64,000 nt of DNA from Candidatus Dormiibacterota bacterium (GTDB lineage Bacteria; Chloroflexota; Dormibacteria; Dormibacterales; Dormibacteraceae). The stretch spans positions 16,267 through 80,266 of the forward strand of contig PLJM01000009.1 in NCBI GenBank assembly GCA_003139695.1, read 5' to 3'. This document shows, in pieces, positions 24,936 through 33,731 of this stretch (positions are counted from its first letter, which is position 1; the number at the start of each line of letters is the position of its first letter). The notes under the pieces were generated by a model. It saw only the letters and a program-made list of their open reading frames with translations. It was not told the DNA's origin and ran no database searches. A program made the translations under genes and the position numbers.

Positions 24936-25559
24936 ATGATCCGGAAGTCGCTTCTGCTCATCGCGTTCGTGGTGGCACTGTTTGCCGCCTCGGCCCCCTC
25001 GACCGGATTCGCCGCCTCGGGCTACAACGGAGCCGCTGCAGCCGCCTACGCCGACACCTACTGGCAGAGGTACAACTCGGCTTACCCTTCATTCGCCAAC
25101 AGTGGTGGAGACTGCACGAACTTCGTATCCCAGGCCCTCTTCGCGGGCGGCATCACGATGCGCCTTTCGCCTCCGAACAGCGGCAATGCCGCCTGGTACA
25201 TGGTGAAGTCCAAGCGCCAGTGGTCCTACGCCCTGCCGTGGGTCAATGCCCAGGACAACAGCATCTTCGCGCTCCAGCATCTGCCGGGCGTCACCCAGGT
25301 CGCGTCGTACTACGGCGTCGCGCCGGGGCAGAAGGTCGCCGATAACGCCACCCAGGGCGACATCGTCCTGTATGACGTCAACAACGACGGCGTTTACGAC
25401 CACGAGGGAATCGTCGTCGCCAACGATGGAACGTCGTGGGATCTGGTCGATGCTCACACCAACAGTCGTTACCACGCGTACTGGACTCTGGCCCAGTACA
25501 ACGCAAGCTGGGCGACCACCCGCATGGTCGTACTGCATATCCCAGCCACCACGAGCTAG
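24936..25559 (+). CDS. Secreted Amidase_6-like (putative amidase) domain protein
   Basis: A 207-residue exported protein with signal peptide IRKSLLLIAFVVALFAAS cleaved near Ala-Ala. The mature domain matches the Amidase_6 pattern: AAAYADTYWQRYNSAYPSF, then GGDCTNFVSQALFAGG with the candidate catalytic Cys, then QGDIVLYD and DHEGIVVANDG with the His, and a final Asp/Asn region LVDAHTNSRYH. The ribosome site AAGGGAGG (24922-24929) is 6 bases from the ATG at 24936 and too close to the ATG at 24930, which decides the start. Peptidoglycan or peptide hydrolysis is possible; substrate unproven. Confidence 0.85.
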   Translation: MIRKSLLLIAFVVALFAASAPSTGFAASGYNGAAAAAYADTYWQRYNSAYPSFANSGGDCTNFVSQALFAGGITMRLSPPNSGNAAWYMVKSKRQWSYALPWVNAQDNSIFALQHLPGVTQVASYYGVAPGQKVADNATQGDIVLYDVNNDGVYDHEGIVVANDGTSWDLVDAHTNSRYHAYWTLAQYNASWATTRMVVLHIPATTS

Positions 25560-25715
25560 CTTCGGCGGCTAGTCTGAATATGAGACGAGCCCGGCCGGGC
25601 AACGTGTTCGTCGCGTTTCTCAGCAAACCGTAAGAATCCGTCCAGCAAGCTCAAAGGTTACGAAGGCATCGTGTGGACAAGAAATCCAATGTCACACGAT
25701 GCGGAGGTGAATCCA

Positions 25716-26915
25716 ATGTCGCAGCAGTATCCGGATCCGGCAGAACCCCTGGCGCCGCGTGCGGAACCCCCGCCGATCCAGGCTACCTATTGGGTACCGC
25801 CGCCCCCGCCGCCCCCTAGCTCGCAGCCGCACATCGGTCGCTGGATCGTTGTCGCGTTCCTGGTAGCGGCCATAGCCGCCGGCGGTAGCGGCATCGGAGT
25901 CGGCTGGGGCCTCGCCAGCGTCTTCCGCCATCCGTCGGCCGTCGTCACGTCTCCGATTGCGATTGCCAGCCCCACCACGCCCCCCAACAACGGCGGCAGC
26001 CTCGACGCCAACGCGATCGCCGCGCTGGTCACTCCCGCGATTGTCGACATCAACACGATCACGACCTCCGGGCAGGCGTCGGGCACCGGCCAGATCCTCA
26101 CCCAGGACGGCGAGGTTCTCACCAACAACCACGTCGTCGATGGCTCGACGAGCATCAGCGTCGTCATCGCCGGCCGAACCGGCAACTTCCATGCGCACGT
26201 CATCGGCGTCGCGCCTGCAAGTGACGTCGCGCTCATTCAGATTGAGGGCGTGACCGGTCTTCCGACTGTGACCATCGCGGCCTCGTCCAATGTGAAAGTC
26301 GGCGATGCTATCGTCGCGATCGGCAACGCCCTCGGCCTGGGCGGCGCTCCGAGCGTTACCAGCGGCAACGTCACCGCGCTCGACCAGACGATCACCGCAA
26401 GCGAGGGTGGCGCCAACTCTGAGCAGCTCTCGGGCATGATCCAGAGCGACGCTGCCATCCAGCCAGGCGACTCAGGCGGAGCGATCGTCAACTCGTCAGG
26501 TCAGGTCGTGGGCATGATCACGGCCGGCGATGTGCAGGGCTTCCGCTCGCAGACCTCCACCACCAACTACTCGATCCCGACTGACACCGCGATCTCCGTC
26601 GTCAACCGGATCCAGTCCGGCCAGGCGGCCTCGGACATCGTCTACGGCCAGGTCGGCTTCATGGGTGTCTCGGTCCGCGACACCAACGCCGGCGGTGCGC
26701 AGGTCGTGACCGTGCAGCCTGGTTCGCCGGCAGAGTCCGCGGGTATCTCGCCCGGCGCGATTATTAGCAAGGTCGGCGGCACGACGATCACGTCGAGCGC
26801 GTCGCTCGGTACTGCGATCCGCTCACACAAGGCGGGAGACGCCGTCTCGATCAGCTGGACCGACCAGACCGGCTCGCACAAGACGACGATGACGCTGGCG
26901 GGAGTCAATCCCTAA
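25716..26915 (+). CDS. HtrA/DegP-like serine protease with PDZ domain
   Basis: A 399-residue membrane-anchored protease for envelope quality control. A Pro-rich cytosolic tail (1-45) precedes one membrane helix (about 47-70). The trypsin-like domain has the catalytic triad His in LTNNHVV, Asp in ASDVALIQI and Ser in QPGDSGGAIV. A C-terminal PDZ domain (about 310-395) begins at GFMGVSV and contains VQPGSPAESAGISPGAII. The ATG at 25716 is preceded by GGAGGTG at ideal spacing, favouring it over upstream GTG/ATG codons. Followed by a strong terminator. Confidence 0.93.
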   Translation: MSQQYPDPAEPLAPRAEPPPIQATYWVPPPPPPPSSQPHIGRWIVVAFLVAAIAAGGSGIGVGWGLASVFRHPSAVVTSPIAIASPTTPPNNGGSLDANAIAALVTPAIVDINTITTSGQASGTGQILTQDGEVLTNNHVVDGSTSISVVIAGRTGNFHAHVIGVAPASDVALIQIEGVTGLPTVTIAASSNVKVGDAIVAIGNALGLGGAPSVTSGNVTALDQTITASEGGANSEQLSGMIQSDAAIQPGDSGGAIVNSSGQVVGMITAGDVQGFRSQTSTTNYSIPTDTAISVVNRIQSGQAASDIVYGQVGFMGVSVRDTNAGGAQVVTVQPGSPAESAGISPGAIISKVGGTTITSSASLGTAIRSHKAGDAVSISWTDQTGSHKTTMTLAGVNP

Positions 26916-26937
26916 CAAGTTCAATAAGAAGCGAATC

Positions 26938-26979
26938 TGCGGCGATGTCCTCGAGTTGACGTCGCCGCACTTCGTTTTT
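26938..26979 (+). terminator. Rho-independent terminator after the HtrA gene
   Basis: A 12-bp stem (outer TGCGGCGA with TCGCCGCA, inner TGTC with GACG including one G-T pair) closes on an 8-base loop and is followed within 5 bases by TTTTT. It separates the protease gene from the ABC transporter genes. Confidence 0.8.
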
Positions 26980-27020
26980 ATCAGCGTCACAAAAGCCGCG
27001 AGCGCGGTGCTTAGTCAGGG

Positions 27021-27932
27021 ATGATCGGCGCCCAACCCGCATTTCGCGCCATCGGCCTGTCCAAGGCCTATGGCAAGAGGTTGGCGGTGGACCGTCTCGA
27101 CCTCCAGGTCGACCGCGGCGAGCTGTTCGGCTTTCTCGGCCCCAACGGTGCGGGCAAGACGACCACGATCCGCATGGCGCTCGGCCTCATCGCTCCGACC
27201 AACGGAACTGTGGAGATTCTCGGCGCCGAGGTCCGCCACAACCGCTCCAAGGTCCTGCCTCGCGTTGGAGCGTTGGTCGAATCTCCCGCGCTGTATGGCT
27301 ATCTGTCGGGCCGCAACAACCTGCGCGTGTTCGGCGATCTTCTCGGCGGCGTGCCGGAGAAGCGGATCGACGAGGTGCTCGAGATCATTTCGCTGACCGG
27401 GCGTGACAAGGACAAGGTGAAGACCTATTCGATGGGCATGAAGCAGAGGCTCGGCCTCGGCGTCGCGCTGCTCAACAACCCCGACCTTCTCATCCTTGAC
27501 GAGCCGGCCAACGGCTTGGACCCCGCGGGCATCGTGGAGATGCGCGACCTGCTGCGCAGCCTTGCCGCAGAGGGAAAGACCGTGTTCATCTCCAGCCACG
27601 TCCTCAGCGAGGTGCAGCAGATCTGCACGCGCGTTGCGATCATCAACCACGGCAAGCTCATCCGCCTGGCGCCGGTGCACGAGCTGCTCGACGCGCCGGG
27701 CGAGTTCGAGATCAAGGTCGATTCGCCCGACGCGCTGGTTGTCGCGCTGCGCCTACAGCCGTGGGGGCAAGAAGCCCGCGTCGAGCACGGCCTGGTCATC
27801 ACTCGCGCGCCCCAGGGTCGAGGTCGCGATCTCATCGCCTTCCTGGTCCAGAACGGCCACCAGCCCGACTCGGTCGGAGAGCGCCAGCGTGACCTCGAGG
27901 ACATCTTCCTCAGTCTGACGGGTGATTCATGA
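27021..27932 (+). CDS. ABC transporter ATP-binding protein
   Basis: A 303-residue ATPase subunit of an ABC-2 type exporter. Walker A GPNGAGKTT is near residue 41, the signature YSMGMKQRLGLG near 136, Walker B LLILDEPANGLDP near 155 and the switch His in FISSHVLSEV. The C-terminal ~80 residues form an accessory domain common in bacitracin/BcrA-type and drug-export ATPases. It overlaps the permease gene by 4 bases (ATGA). The pair forms a simple exporter; substrate not deducible. Confidence 0.93.
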   Translation: MIGAQPAFRAIGLSKAYGKRLAVDRLDLQVDRGELFGFLGPNGAGKTTTIRMALGLIAPTNGTVEILGAEVRHNRSKVLPRVGALVESPALYGYLSGRNNLRVFGDLLGGVPEKRIDEVLEIISLTGRDKDKVKTYSMGMKQRLGLGVALLNNPDLLILDEPANGLDPAGIVEMRDLLRSLAAEGKTVFISSHVLSEVQQICTRVAIINHGKLIRLAPVHELLDAPGEFEIKVDSPDALVVALRLQPWGQEARVEHGLVITRAPQGRGRDLIAFLVQNGHQPDSVGERQRDLEDIFLSLTGDS

Positions 27933-28798
27933 GGCGCCCCAGCTTCGTCGGAGCGGTTCGTGCCGAGGCGATCAAGGTGTCGAACCAGCTGAGCTTCTGG
28001 CTGATGATCGCTGCCGGTCTTGTGCTGCTTGGGATCTCGGTCGTCGGGATCAACACGGTTGGGAATCTTCCCGACACAGCGCGAACCGACCCGAGCGGGT
28101 TCGTCCGCCAGATGCTCGACGTGTACGGCACCATCTTCCAGATCGGGTCTGGGATCGTGCTCCTGATAGTTGGGTCGCGCTTGATCGCGATGGAGTATTC
28201 GTCCGGCACGGTCCGCGTCGCCTACGCGCGTGGGGTGGGCCGGCTTCAGCTGCTGCTGGCGAAGCTCGTGCTGCTGGTCATCGTCGGGATTGGCCTGCTC
28301 GTGGGGTATTTGCTCGTCGTCGGCGCGATAGTAGCTGCGCTGTACGCCACCTGGACGGGAGGCCTGGCAGGCCTTGACACCCTCGGCGCGGGCTTGAAGC
28401 AGGATTTCGGCTACTGGCTCCTGGTCCAGGGGATCAGCATTGGGGTCGTCATTCTGCTGGCGGCAGCTGCTGCCGGGTTGGGCCGCTCGCTTGCGTTCGC
28501 CATGGCTGCCTCGTTGGCCTTCTTTCCCGTTGACAACTTCCTGGTCGGGATCATGGCGCTGGCGGCTCGGGCGACCAGGCACGACTCACCCTGGCACAAC
28601 ATCACCGAGTACCTGCTGGGGCCAAATCTCAACATCGTGCTGAACGTGATCGAGCCGGATCACCTTGGGCGGGCAGCGTTCGCGCCTCCCCTCAACCCGG
28701 TTGATGGGCGGCATGCGCTGATCGTGATCGGGGTCTGGGCGGTGCTTTTCGCGGTCATCGCGATCGGTCGCGCCGTGCGCCCGGACGTGCTGGAGTAG
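27929..28798 (+). CDS. ABC-2 type permease
   Basis: A 289-residue integral membrane subunit with six predicted helices, the first at about residues 22-42 (FWLMIAAGLVLLGISVVGI) and the last at about 263-283. The region RLIAMEYSSGTVRVAYARGVGR is the conserved cytosolic loop of ABC-2 permeases (E-x-SSGT). It is coupled to the ATPase gene. An unusually long loop (about 210-255) lies before the last helix. Confidence 0.88.
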   Translation: MRRPSFVGAVRAEAIKVSNQLSFWLMIAAGLVLLGISVVGINTVGNLPDTARTDPSGFVRQMLDVYGTIFQIGSGIVLLIVGSRLIAMEYSSGTVRVAYARGVGRLQLLLAKLVLLVIVGIGLLVGYLLVVGAIVAALYATWTGGLAGLDTLGAGLKQDFGYWLLVQGISIGVVILLAAAAAGLGRSLAFAMAASLAFFPVDNFLVGIMALAARATRHDSPWHNITEYLLGPNLNIVLNVIEPDHLGRAAFAPPLNPVDGRHALIVIGVWAVLFAVIAIGRAVRPDVLE

Positions 28799-28835
28799 GC
28801 AACGTCCTTCTGCTAACCGGTATCCTTGTCGGGCT

Positions 28836-29009
28836 GTGCGAATAGTCGTCAAGGATCCCGGGGAGTTCGAACAGGCCCTTCGGGATTTCCGTCGCAAGGT
28901 GCAGGAGCAGGGGCTCGTGCGCGAGATGCGACGCCGCTCCCACTACGTGCCGCCGTCGGAGGCCCGCAAGATCAAGAGCCTCCGCGCCCGGCGCCGCAGA
29001 ACCAGGTAG
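28836..29009 (+). CDS. rpsU: 30S ribosomal protein bS21
   Basis: A 57-residue basic protein read from GTG at 28836: it begins MRIVVKDPGEFEQALRDFRR and continues KVQEQGLVREMRRRSHYVPP, then SEARKIKSLRARRRRTR. This is the bS21 pattern: a short strand, a helix with Phe-Arg-Arg-Lys, then R-x-x-x-YxxPSExR-x-K and a Lys/Arg-rich tail. bS21 sits on the 30S platform near the anti-Shine-Dalgarno sequence and aids initiation. It stands alone between the ABC permease and a repeat. Confidence 0.92.
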   Translation: MRIVVKDPGEFEQALRDFRRKVQEQGLVREMRRRSHYVPPSEARKIKSLRARRRRTR

Positions 29010-29012
29010 GTC

Positions 29013-29062
29013 GTCTTCCCCGCTTGCCGGGGAAGTACCCGGCGCAGCCGGGGGATGGGGGC
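29013..29062 (-). repeat. Dispersed double-hairpin repeat between convergent genes
   Basis: A minus-orientation copy: CTTCCCCG-CTTGC-CGGGGAAG followed by a CCCGGCGCAGCCGGG-type hairpin. It fills nearly the whole space between the rpsU stop and the MFS stop and may serve as a two-way terminator. Confidence 0.75.
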
Positions 29063-29064
29063 GC

Positions 29065-30309
29065 TCAACTCTCTGCGTTGGTGGCGACCGGAATCTGGCG
29101 TAGGCGGCCGACGGGACTGAGCCACATCGCGACGCATCCCAACAGGGCTATGAGACCGCCGATCCAGAAGGTTTCGACGATGCCGACGGCTGAGGCGAGC
29201 GCCCCACCCAGAAAGTTTCCCAATGGGAGCGCGCCCCAGACCAACGTCCGGTAGATCGAGTTCATCCGGCCCAGGTATGGGTCCGGGGTCAATGTCTGAC
29301 GCAGGGTGAGCTGGTTCAGGTCGGCTCCGGCGCCGAAGAAGGTGCTGAAGAATAAGAGCCCGGCGAGGAAGGGGACGGCTGGGAGGAAGCCCGCGAGCGG
29401 GAAGACAAACATCTCGACCGGTATGGCCAAGAAGCCGATGACGAGCGCCGGGCCGACACCGATCGCCCGCACCAGGCGCGGTCCCAGCCAGACGCCCGGG
29501 AACCCGGCCAGGCCGCCGATGGTGAATGCCAGCCCGAGCTCGCCAGGTGTGAGGTGAAGATCGCGGTACGCGTACGGGTAGATGATCCCGTCGATGAAGC
29601 TGGCACCGAACAGAGCCAGGGTCATGGTCAAGAACTGTGCCCGCAGGATCACGTTGCCGAGCACGTAACGAAGACCGGCTGCCAGCTCGACGCGCACGCT
29701 CCGGCCTGGCTGCTTCTCGGAGGGTGGCTCTTTGTGCCGGATGGCCAGCAGAGTCAGGACCGAGACAAGGAAGGAGGCAGCGTCAAGGGCCACTGTTCTG
29801 GCGGCGCCAATCGCCTGGACCAGCAGACCGGCGATTCCGGGACCGGCGACGTTGCCGACTACGAAGTTCATGTCGAGGCGGGTGTTGGCCGCGGAGAGGT
29901 CCTCACGGCCGACGAGGATCGGGCCATAAGAAAGGTAGGCGAGGTCGAAGAACACAGTCAGCCCGCCCTTGGCCAAGGCCGCTCCGTAGAGGAGGCCCAG
30001 GCCCAGGTGGCCGAAGACTGCCGCCAGCGGGATCGCGCCAAGCACCGCGGCGCGCCCGAGGTCGCAGACGATGAGGACGGCCCGCTTCGGCAGGCGGTCG
30101 ACGAATACCCCGGCCAACAGTGAGACGAAAGGAAAGGGAACCTTCTGGAGGGCGACGAGGAGGCCGACCTCGAAGGGGCCGGCGTGCAGAGTGAGCACTG
30201 CCAGGGTTGGCAACGCGAGATCGCTGATCGAGCTGCCCAGCGCGCTGATGCCCTGGCCGAGCCACAGCTTGCCAAAGTCCGCGCTGAGCCAGAGCCGCCG
30301 AACGTTCAT
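29065..30309 (-). CDS. MFS transporter (MFS_3/EntS-like)
   Basis: A 414-residue, 12-helix major facilitator protein of the enterobactin-exporter-like group. Visible features are the N-terminal FGKLWLGQGISALGSSISDLALP, LLAGVFVDRLPKRAVLIVCD (motif A variant) between helices 2 and 3, and a second-half GLGPRLVRAIGVGPAL-like loop. The ATG at 30309 is chosen; upstream codons in this frame are translated from the repeat at 30320. Export of a siderophore, antibiotic or other small molecule is the family role. Divergent from the 5S gene. Confidence 0.85.
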   Translation of the reverse strand: MNVRRLWLSADFGKLWLGQGISALGSSISDLALPTLAVLTLHAGPFEVGLLVALQKVPFPFVSLLAGVFVDRLPKRAVLIVCDLGRAAVLGAIPLAAVFGHLGLGLLYGAALAKGGLTVFFDLAYLSYGPILVGREDLSAANTRLDMNFVVGNVAGPGIAGLLVQAIGAARTVALDAASFLVSVLTLLAIRHKEPPSEKQPGRSVRVELAAGLRYVLGNVILRAQFLTMTLALFGASFIDGIIYPYAYRDLHLTPGELGLAFTIGGLAGFPGVWLGPRLVRAIGVGPALVIGFLAIPVEMFVFPLAGFLPAVPFLAGLLFFSTFFGAGADLNQLTLRQTLTPDPYLGRMNSIYRTLVWGALPLGNFLGGALASAVGIVETFWIGGLIALLGCVAMWLSPVGRLRQIPVATNAES

Positions 30310-30319
30310 GTGTTCCCAC

Positions 30320-30364
30320 GCCCCCTCCGGCCCTTCGGGCCACCTCCCCGGCAAGCGGGGAGGA
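30320..30364 (+). repeat. Dispersed double-hairpin repeat upstream of the 5S gene
   Basis: GGCCC-TTC-GGGCC then CCTCCCCG-GCAAG-CGGGGAGG. It lies between the MFS start and the 5S promoter, so the -35 region of the 5S promoter falls inside the element. Confidence 0.85.
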
Positions 30365-30373
30365 CATTTTCCG

Positions 30374-30379
30374 TACAAT
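30374..30379 (+). promoter_or_regulatory. -10 box of the 5S rRNA promoter
   Basis: TACAAT lies 7 bases before the predicted 5' end of 5S rRNA, so the gene is probably transcribed on its own. No good -35 is seen at the expected place, which is occupied by the repeat. Confidence 0.5.
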
Positions 30380-30385
30380 TAGCCG

Positions 30386-30503
30386 GTTCGGTGATTACGG
30401 CGGAGGGGAAACACCCGTTCCCATTCCGAACACGGTAGTTAAGCCCTCCAGCGCCGATGGTACTGTCGGGGTAACCCGGTGGGAGAGTAGGTCGTTGCCG
30501 AGC
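30386..30503 (+). rRNA. rrf: 5S ribosomal RNA
   Basis: About 118 bases with all 5S hallmarks: the terminal helix TCGGTGA/TTGCCGA, the loop B/C region CCCGTTCCCATTCCGAACAC, then GTTAAGCCCTCCAGCGCCGA and the loop E/helix IV-V region ending GGGAGAGTAGGTCG. No 16S or 23S gene is nearby; the flanking genes are an MFS transporter and a flippase, both on the minus strand. It has its own -10 box and terminator, so it is an unlinked 5S gene. Confidence 0.96.
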
Positions 30504-30507
30504 GTTT

Positions 30508-30550
30508 ATTAAGTCCCGCAGGCTCGCAAGGGCAGGCGGGACTTAATTTT
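30508..30550 (+). terminator. Rho-independent terminator of the 5S gene
   Basis: ATTAAGTCCCGC and GCGGGACTTAAT form a perfect 12-bp stem, followed by a short T-run. It starts 5 bases after the 5S gene. The A/T-rich outer stem gives a weaker A/T run on the other strand, so it could also end the convergent flippase transcript. Confidence 0.88.
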
Positions 30551-31869
30551 CATACCGCGACCGGCGCGTCCCCGAGGCTCTCCGCGTGCAGGTGCGGCAG
30601 GAGCAGGTAGCACCTGATGCTCAGCAGCACCAGCAGCGCCAACAGCGCGGCCAGTACGTCCCCAACGATCTGACCGACCCCCGCATGGAACAGCACGATC
30701 AGTGCCGCCTCAGCGATGCAGGCGGCGGCCAGGATCGGCACGAAAGTCCTGTCATGCACCGCCATGAAGAACTGCACGAGCAGGTTGTCCAGCGACAGCG
30801 CCAGGCCGATCACCCCGACCGGGAGCACGTAAGGCGTGGCGTCGCGGAACTGGGGCCCAAACAAAATCCCCACCACGAGCCCGGGCACCACGGCGAACAC
30901 GAGCAGCGCCGCCGCCCCAAGCGCGACAAGGATGCCCGCGGACTGGGCCAGGATGCGCCCAGGGTGCTCCTCCTTGGCGACGGCCTCCACCACCCTTGGA
31001 AAAAGCACCTGGCTGACGCTCAAGGTGAGGAAGAACAGGATCGTCCCAATCTTGTTGAGCCCCCCGTAGATCCCGCCCGCGTGCCCGCTCAGGTAGTGCT
31101 CGGCGAGGATCACGTCCTGGTTGTAGAGCACCTGAATGCCGATGATTCCGGCCGCAGCGGTCAGCGAGAAGCCGAACATCGCCCGCAAAGGCACGCGCGT
31201 CGCGCTCTTCCCGAAGTGATCGCGCAGCGAGAACAGACCAAGTCCGAAGCAGAACGCCAGGCCCATGAAGACCGCGGCCATGGCGCCTGACACTGCGTAG
31301 CCGGCGGTCAGCAAGCCGAACACAACCGTGGTGCGGATGACGAGCTCGAGGCCGAGGTTCAGCGACAGGGAAGTGAATCGCTGCAGCCCCTGCAGGATCC
31401 CGCGGGGTATCGCCACCTGCCAGATCAGGGCGATCGAGAAGCCAAGGATCAGCACCGGCAGCGCCGAGCCAAGGTGCTCGAACTCGGCGACGCGGCGCGC
31501 GATGAGGGTGGTGACGAGCACGGCCGCGAGCCCAGGGATGGCCACCAGGCGGATGGTTCGGGTCATCAGGGACCGCACGCCCGCGTCTCCCCGCGCGATG
31601 AGCGTCGCTGTATAGCGGGCCAGCACGACGACGAGGATCAGTGCGGGGGCGGTGCCCACCGAGTACACCGCGATCAGGAACGCAACCTGACCGTACGTGG
31701 TCGGACCAAGCACGCGGCCGGCGATGGCGTGGTAAACGAAACCGCCGATCCCGGCGACCAGGCCGCCGGCAAACAGAGTTAGGTTCTGCCGGACCAACCG
31801 GCTCTCGCGAATCTGGGCCAGGCGCTGGCCGAGACCCCGTGGTGCGCCGGTCTGCACAGTCCTCGGCAT
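30550..31869 (-). CDS. Polysaccharide flippase-like membrane protein (Wzx/MATE-like)
   Basis: A protein of about 439 residues with 12-14 predicted helices, in the oligosaccharidyl-lipid flippase fold. The N terminus NLTLFAGGLVAGIGGFVYH, then VLGPTTYGQVAFLIAVYSVG, is the classic opening of Wzx/PST proteins (RxLGPxxYG). The ATG at 31869 is used; an open extension upstream has no similarity. The divergent neighbour is a glycosyltransferase, so both probably serve surface polysaccharide assembly. Substrate unknown. Confidence 0.85.
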   Translation of the reverse strand: MPRTVQTGAPRGLGQRLAQIRESRLVRQNLTLFAGGLVAGIGGFVYHAIAGRVLGPTTYGQVAFLIAVYSVGTAPALILVVVLARYTATLIARGDAGVRSLMTRTIRLVAIPGLAAVLVTTLIARRVAEFEHLGSALPVLILGFSIALIWQVAIPRGILQGLQRFTSLSLNLGLELVIRTTVVFGLLTAGYAVSGAMAAVFMGLAFCFGLGLFSLRDHFGKSATRVPLRAMFGFSLTAAAGIIGIQVLYNQDVILAEHYLSGHAGGIYGGLNKIGTILFFLTLSVSQVLFPRVVEAVAKEEHPGRILAQSAGILVALGAAALLVFAVVPGLVVGILFGPQFRDATPYVLPVGVIGLALSLDNLLVQFFMAVHDRTFVPILAAACIAEAALIVLFHAGVGQIVGDVLAALLALLVLLSIRCYLLLPHLHAESLGDAPVAV

Positions 31870-31916
31870 TCTATCCGACGCCCCTGGGGGGTCCCGCCGG
31901 TGATAATTCGTCAGCG

Positions 31917-32810
31917 ATGCCCGAACAGTCGAAGCCCATGGTCTCGGCATTGGTCGTGAGCCATAACGACAAAGAGCTGCTACTCCAGTGCCTGCGCGCC
32001 TTCTACTCGACAGCTGAGGTGCCAGTCGAGGTGGTGGTCGTCGACAACGGGTCGACCGACGGCTCCGCGGCAGCCGTCACGGCTGAGTTTCCCCAGGCGA
32101 CGGTGCTGCTCGAGCAGAAGAACCTGGGCTTTGGCCGGGCCGCCAACATCGGCCTGGAACGCTGCCAGGGCAGGTTCGCCGTGCTGCTGAACCCGGACGT
32201 GGTCGTCGACACGCAGACCGTCGGCCGGCTCGCCGACTTCCTGCTCACCCACGCCAATGCGGGCGCAGTCGGTCCGCGGCTTCTGATGCCTGACGGCAAG
32301 CGAGACCCTGACTCACGACGCGCCTTTCCGGTGCCGAAATCGCTCTTTTATCGCACCCTCGGGCTGAGCCGCCTGTTTCCGAAGAGCCCGCGGTTCGGTC
32401 GCCACAACATGGGGCACCTCGACGAATCCGACATGCATGAGATGGACGCGGGTAGCGCGGATTGCCTGATGCTGCGGATGGCCGCGGTCAACCGAATCGG
32501 GTTCTTCGATCCGCGCTACTTCATGTTCGGCGAGGACATCGATCTCTGTTACCGGCTGAAGCTGGGCGGCTGGAAGATTTTCTACCTGCCCACGGCCATC
32601 GCGAAGCACCAGAGCCGAGTCGCCACCACCAGGGCGCAGCGTGAGGCGAACTACCAGCGCCATCGTGCGATGTGGACGTACCACTTCAAGCACCACTCCA
32701 AAGATGTGTCTGCTTTCGGCAACGGTTTGGTGTGGGCCCAGATCTGGGGGCGGTGGGTGGCTGCTTCGGTCCGGGGCTCGGTCACCAAAAGCAACCGCTC
32801 GTCCTCGTAG
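31917..32810 (+). CDS. Family 2 glycosyltransferase (rhamnosyltransferase-like)
   Basis: A 297-residue GT-A fold glycosyltransferase. Nucleotide-sugar binding is shown by VSALVVSHNDKELLLQCLRA, VEVVVVDNGSTDGSA, and the Asp of LLNPDVVV (the DxD-equivalent NPD). GSADCLMLRMAAVNRIGFFD and FMFGEDIDLCYRLKLGGW give the acceptor-site EDxDLC motif of WbbL-like enzymes. ATG at 31917 chosen: it directly precedes the first strand. It faces the flippase gene divergently. Confidence 0.92.
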   Translation: MPEQSKPMVSALVVSHNDKELLLQCLRAFYSTAEVPVEVVVVDNGSTDGSAAAVTAEFPQATVLLEQKNLGFGRAANIGLERCQGRFAVLLNPDVVVDTQTVGRLADFLLTHANAGAVGPRLLMPDGKRDPDSRRAFPVPKSLFYRTLGLSRLFPKSPRFGRHNMGHLDESDMHEMDAGSADCLMLRMAAVNRIGFFDPRYFMFGEDIDLCYRLKLGGWKIFYLPTAIAKHQSRVATTRAQREANYQRHRAMWTYHFKHHSKDVSAFGNGLVWAQIWGRWVAASVRGSVTKSNRSSS

Positions 32811-32822
32811 GATCAGAGGCGG

Positions 32823-33725
32823 ATGTACCACCAGATCGCGCGCAACAAGCGCAACAGCATCATCGTGGTCGTGCTGTTCATCGCCGTTTGGCTGCTGGCC
32901 GGGTTCGTAATCGGCGAGTTCGGCGGCGGCGGAGTCACGGCTGCGGTCGGCGGCGCGATCATCCTCGGCATCCTGGGGATCTGTGCGGCGCTTTACTCCT
33001 ATTACCTTGGCTCGGCCACCGTCCTGTCGGCGGCCGGGGCGCACGAGGCTGATCGGGGTCAGTTCACGCAGCTCTACAACATCGTCGAGACGCTGGCAAT
33101 CGGCGATGGGCTGCCACCGCCCAAGGTCTACATAATCGAGGACCCGAGCCCCAACGCATTCGCGACGGGCCGCGACCCGAAGCATGCCGCAGTGACGGTG
33201 ACGACGGGGTTGCTCCAGATGATGAATCGCGAGGAGCTCGAGGGGGTGCTGAGCCACGAGTTGAGCCACGTCAAGAACTTCGACGTTCGGCTGCTCCTGG
33301 TCGTCACCACCATGATCGGCATGGCGGGCCTCCTCGCCAGCGTCGTGTGGAACGGAGCGTTTCGATTCAGGACCCGGGACTCGCGCGCCCTGCTCATCAT
33401 CCTGCTGGTCGGCGCCGTCTTCACCCTGATCGCCGTGATCGTTGGACCCCTCATGCAGATGGCACTGTCGCGCCAGCGCGAGTCGCTGGCTGATGCGAGT
33501 GGGGTGGAGCTGACGCGCAACCCGGCAGGCCTCCTCAGCGCTCTGAAGAAGATCGCTGCCAACGAGCAGCCCATGAAGAACTTCAACCACGCGGTCGCGG
33601 CGATGTGCATCGACAACCCGAAGGAGCACCACGGCAGCTTCTTCAACCACCTGTTCGACACGCACCCGCCGATCGAGGAGAGGATCGCCGCCCTGGAGAA
33701 GATCGCGAACGTTCAGCAAACGTAG
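32823..33725 (+). CDS. htpX: HtpX-type M48 membrane zinc metalloprotease
   Basis: A 300-residue inner-membrane protease that degrades misfolded membrane proteins. Two helices (about 14-34 and 38-58) precede the catalytic motif HELSHVKNFD (HExxH; about 145), with the third zinc ligand Glu expected in QRESLADASGVELTRNP. PNAFATGRDPKHAAVTVTTG is a strong HtpX signature. Two further helices (about 160-180 and 193-213) follow the HExxH. Stop is followed 6 bases later by an MFS gene. Confidence 0.93.
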   Translation: MYHQIARNKRNSIIVVVLFIAVWLLAGFVIGEFGGGGVTAAVGGAIILGILGICAALYSYYLGSATVLSAAGAHEADRGQFTQLYNIVETLAIGDGLPPPKVYIIEDPSPNAFATGRDPKHAAVTVTTGLLQMMNREELEGVLSHELSHVKNFDVRLLLVVTTMIGMAGLLASVVWNGAFRFRTRDSRALLIILLVGAVFTLIAVIVGPLMQMALSRQRESLADASGVELTRNPAGLLSALKKIAANEQPMKNFNHAVAAMCIDNPKEHHGSFFNHLFDTHPPIEERIAALEKIANVQQT

Positions 33726-33731
33726 TCGCGC

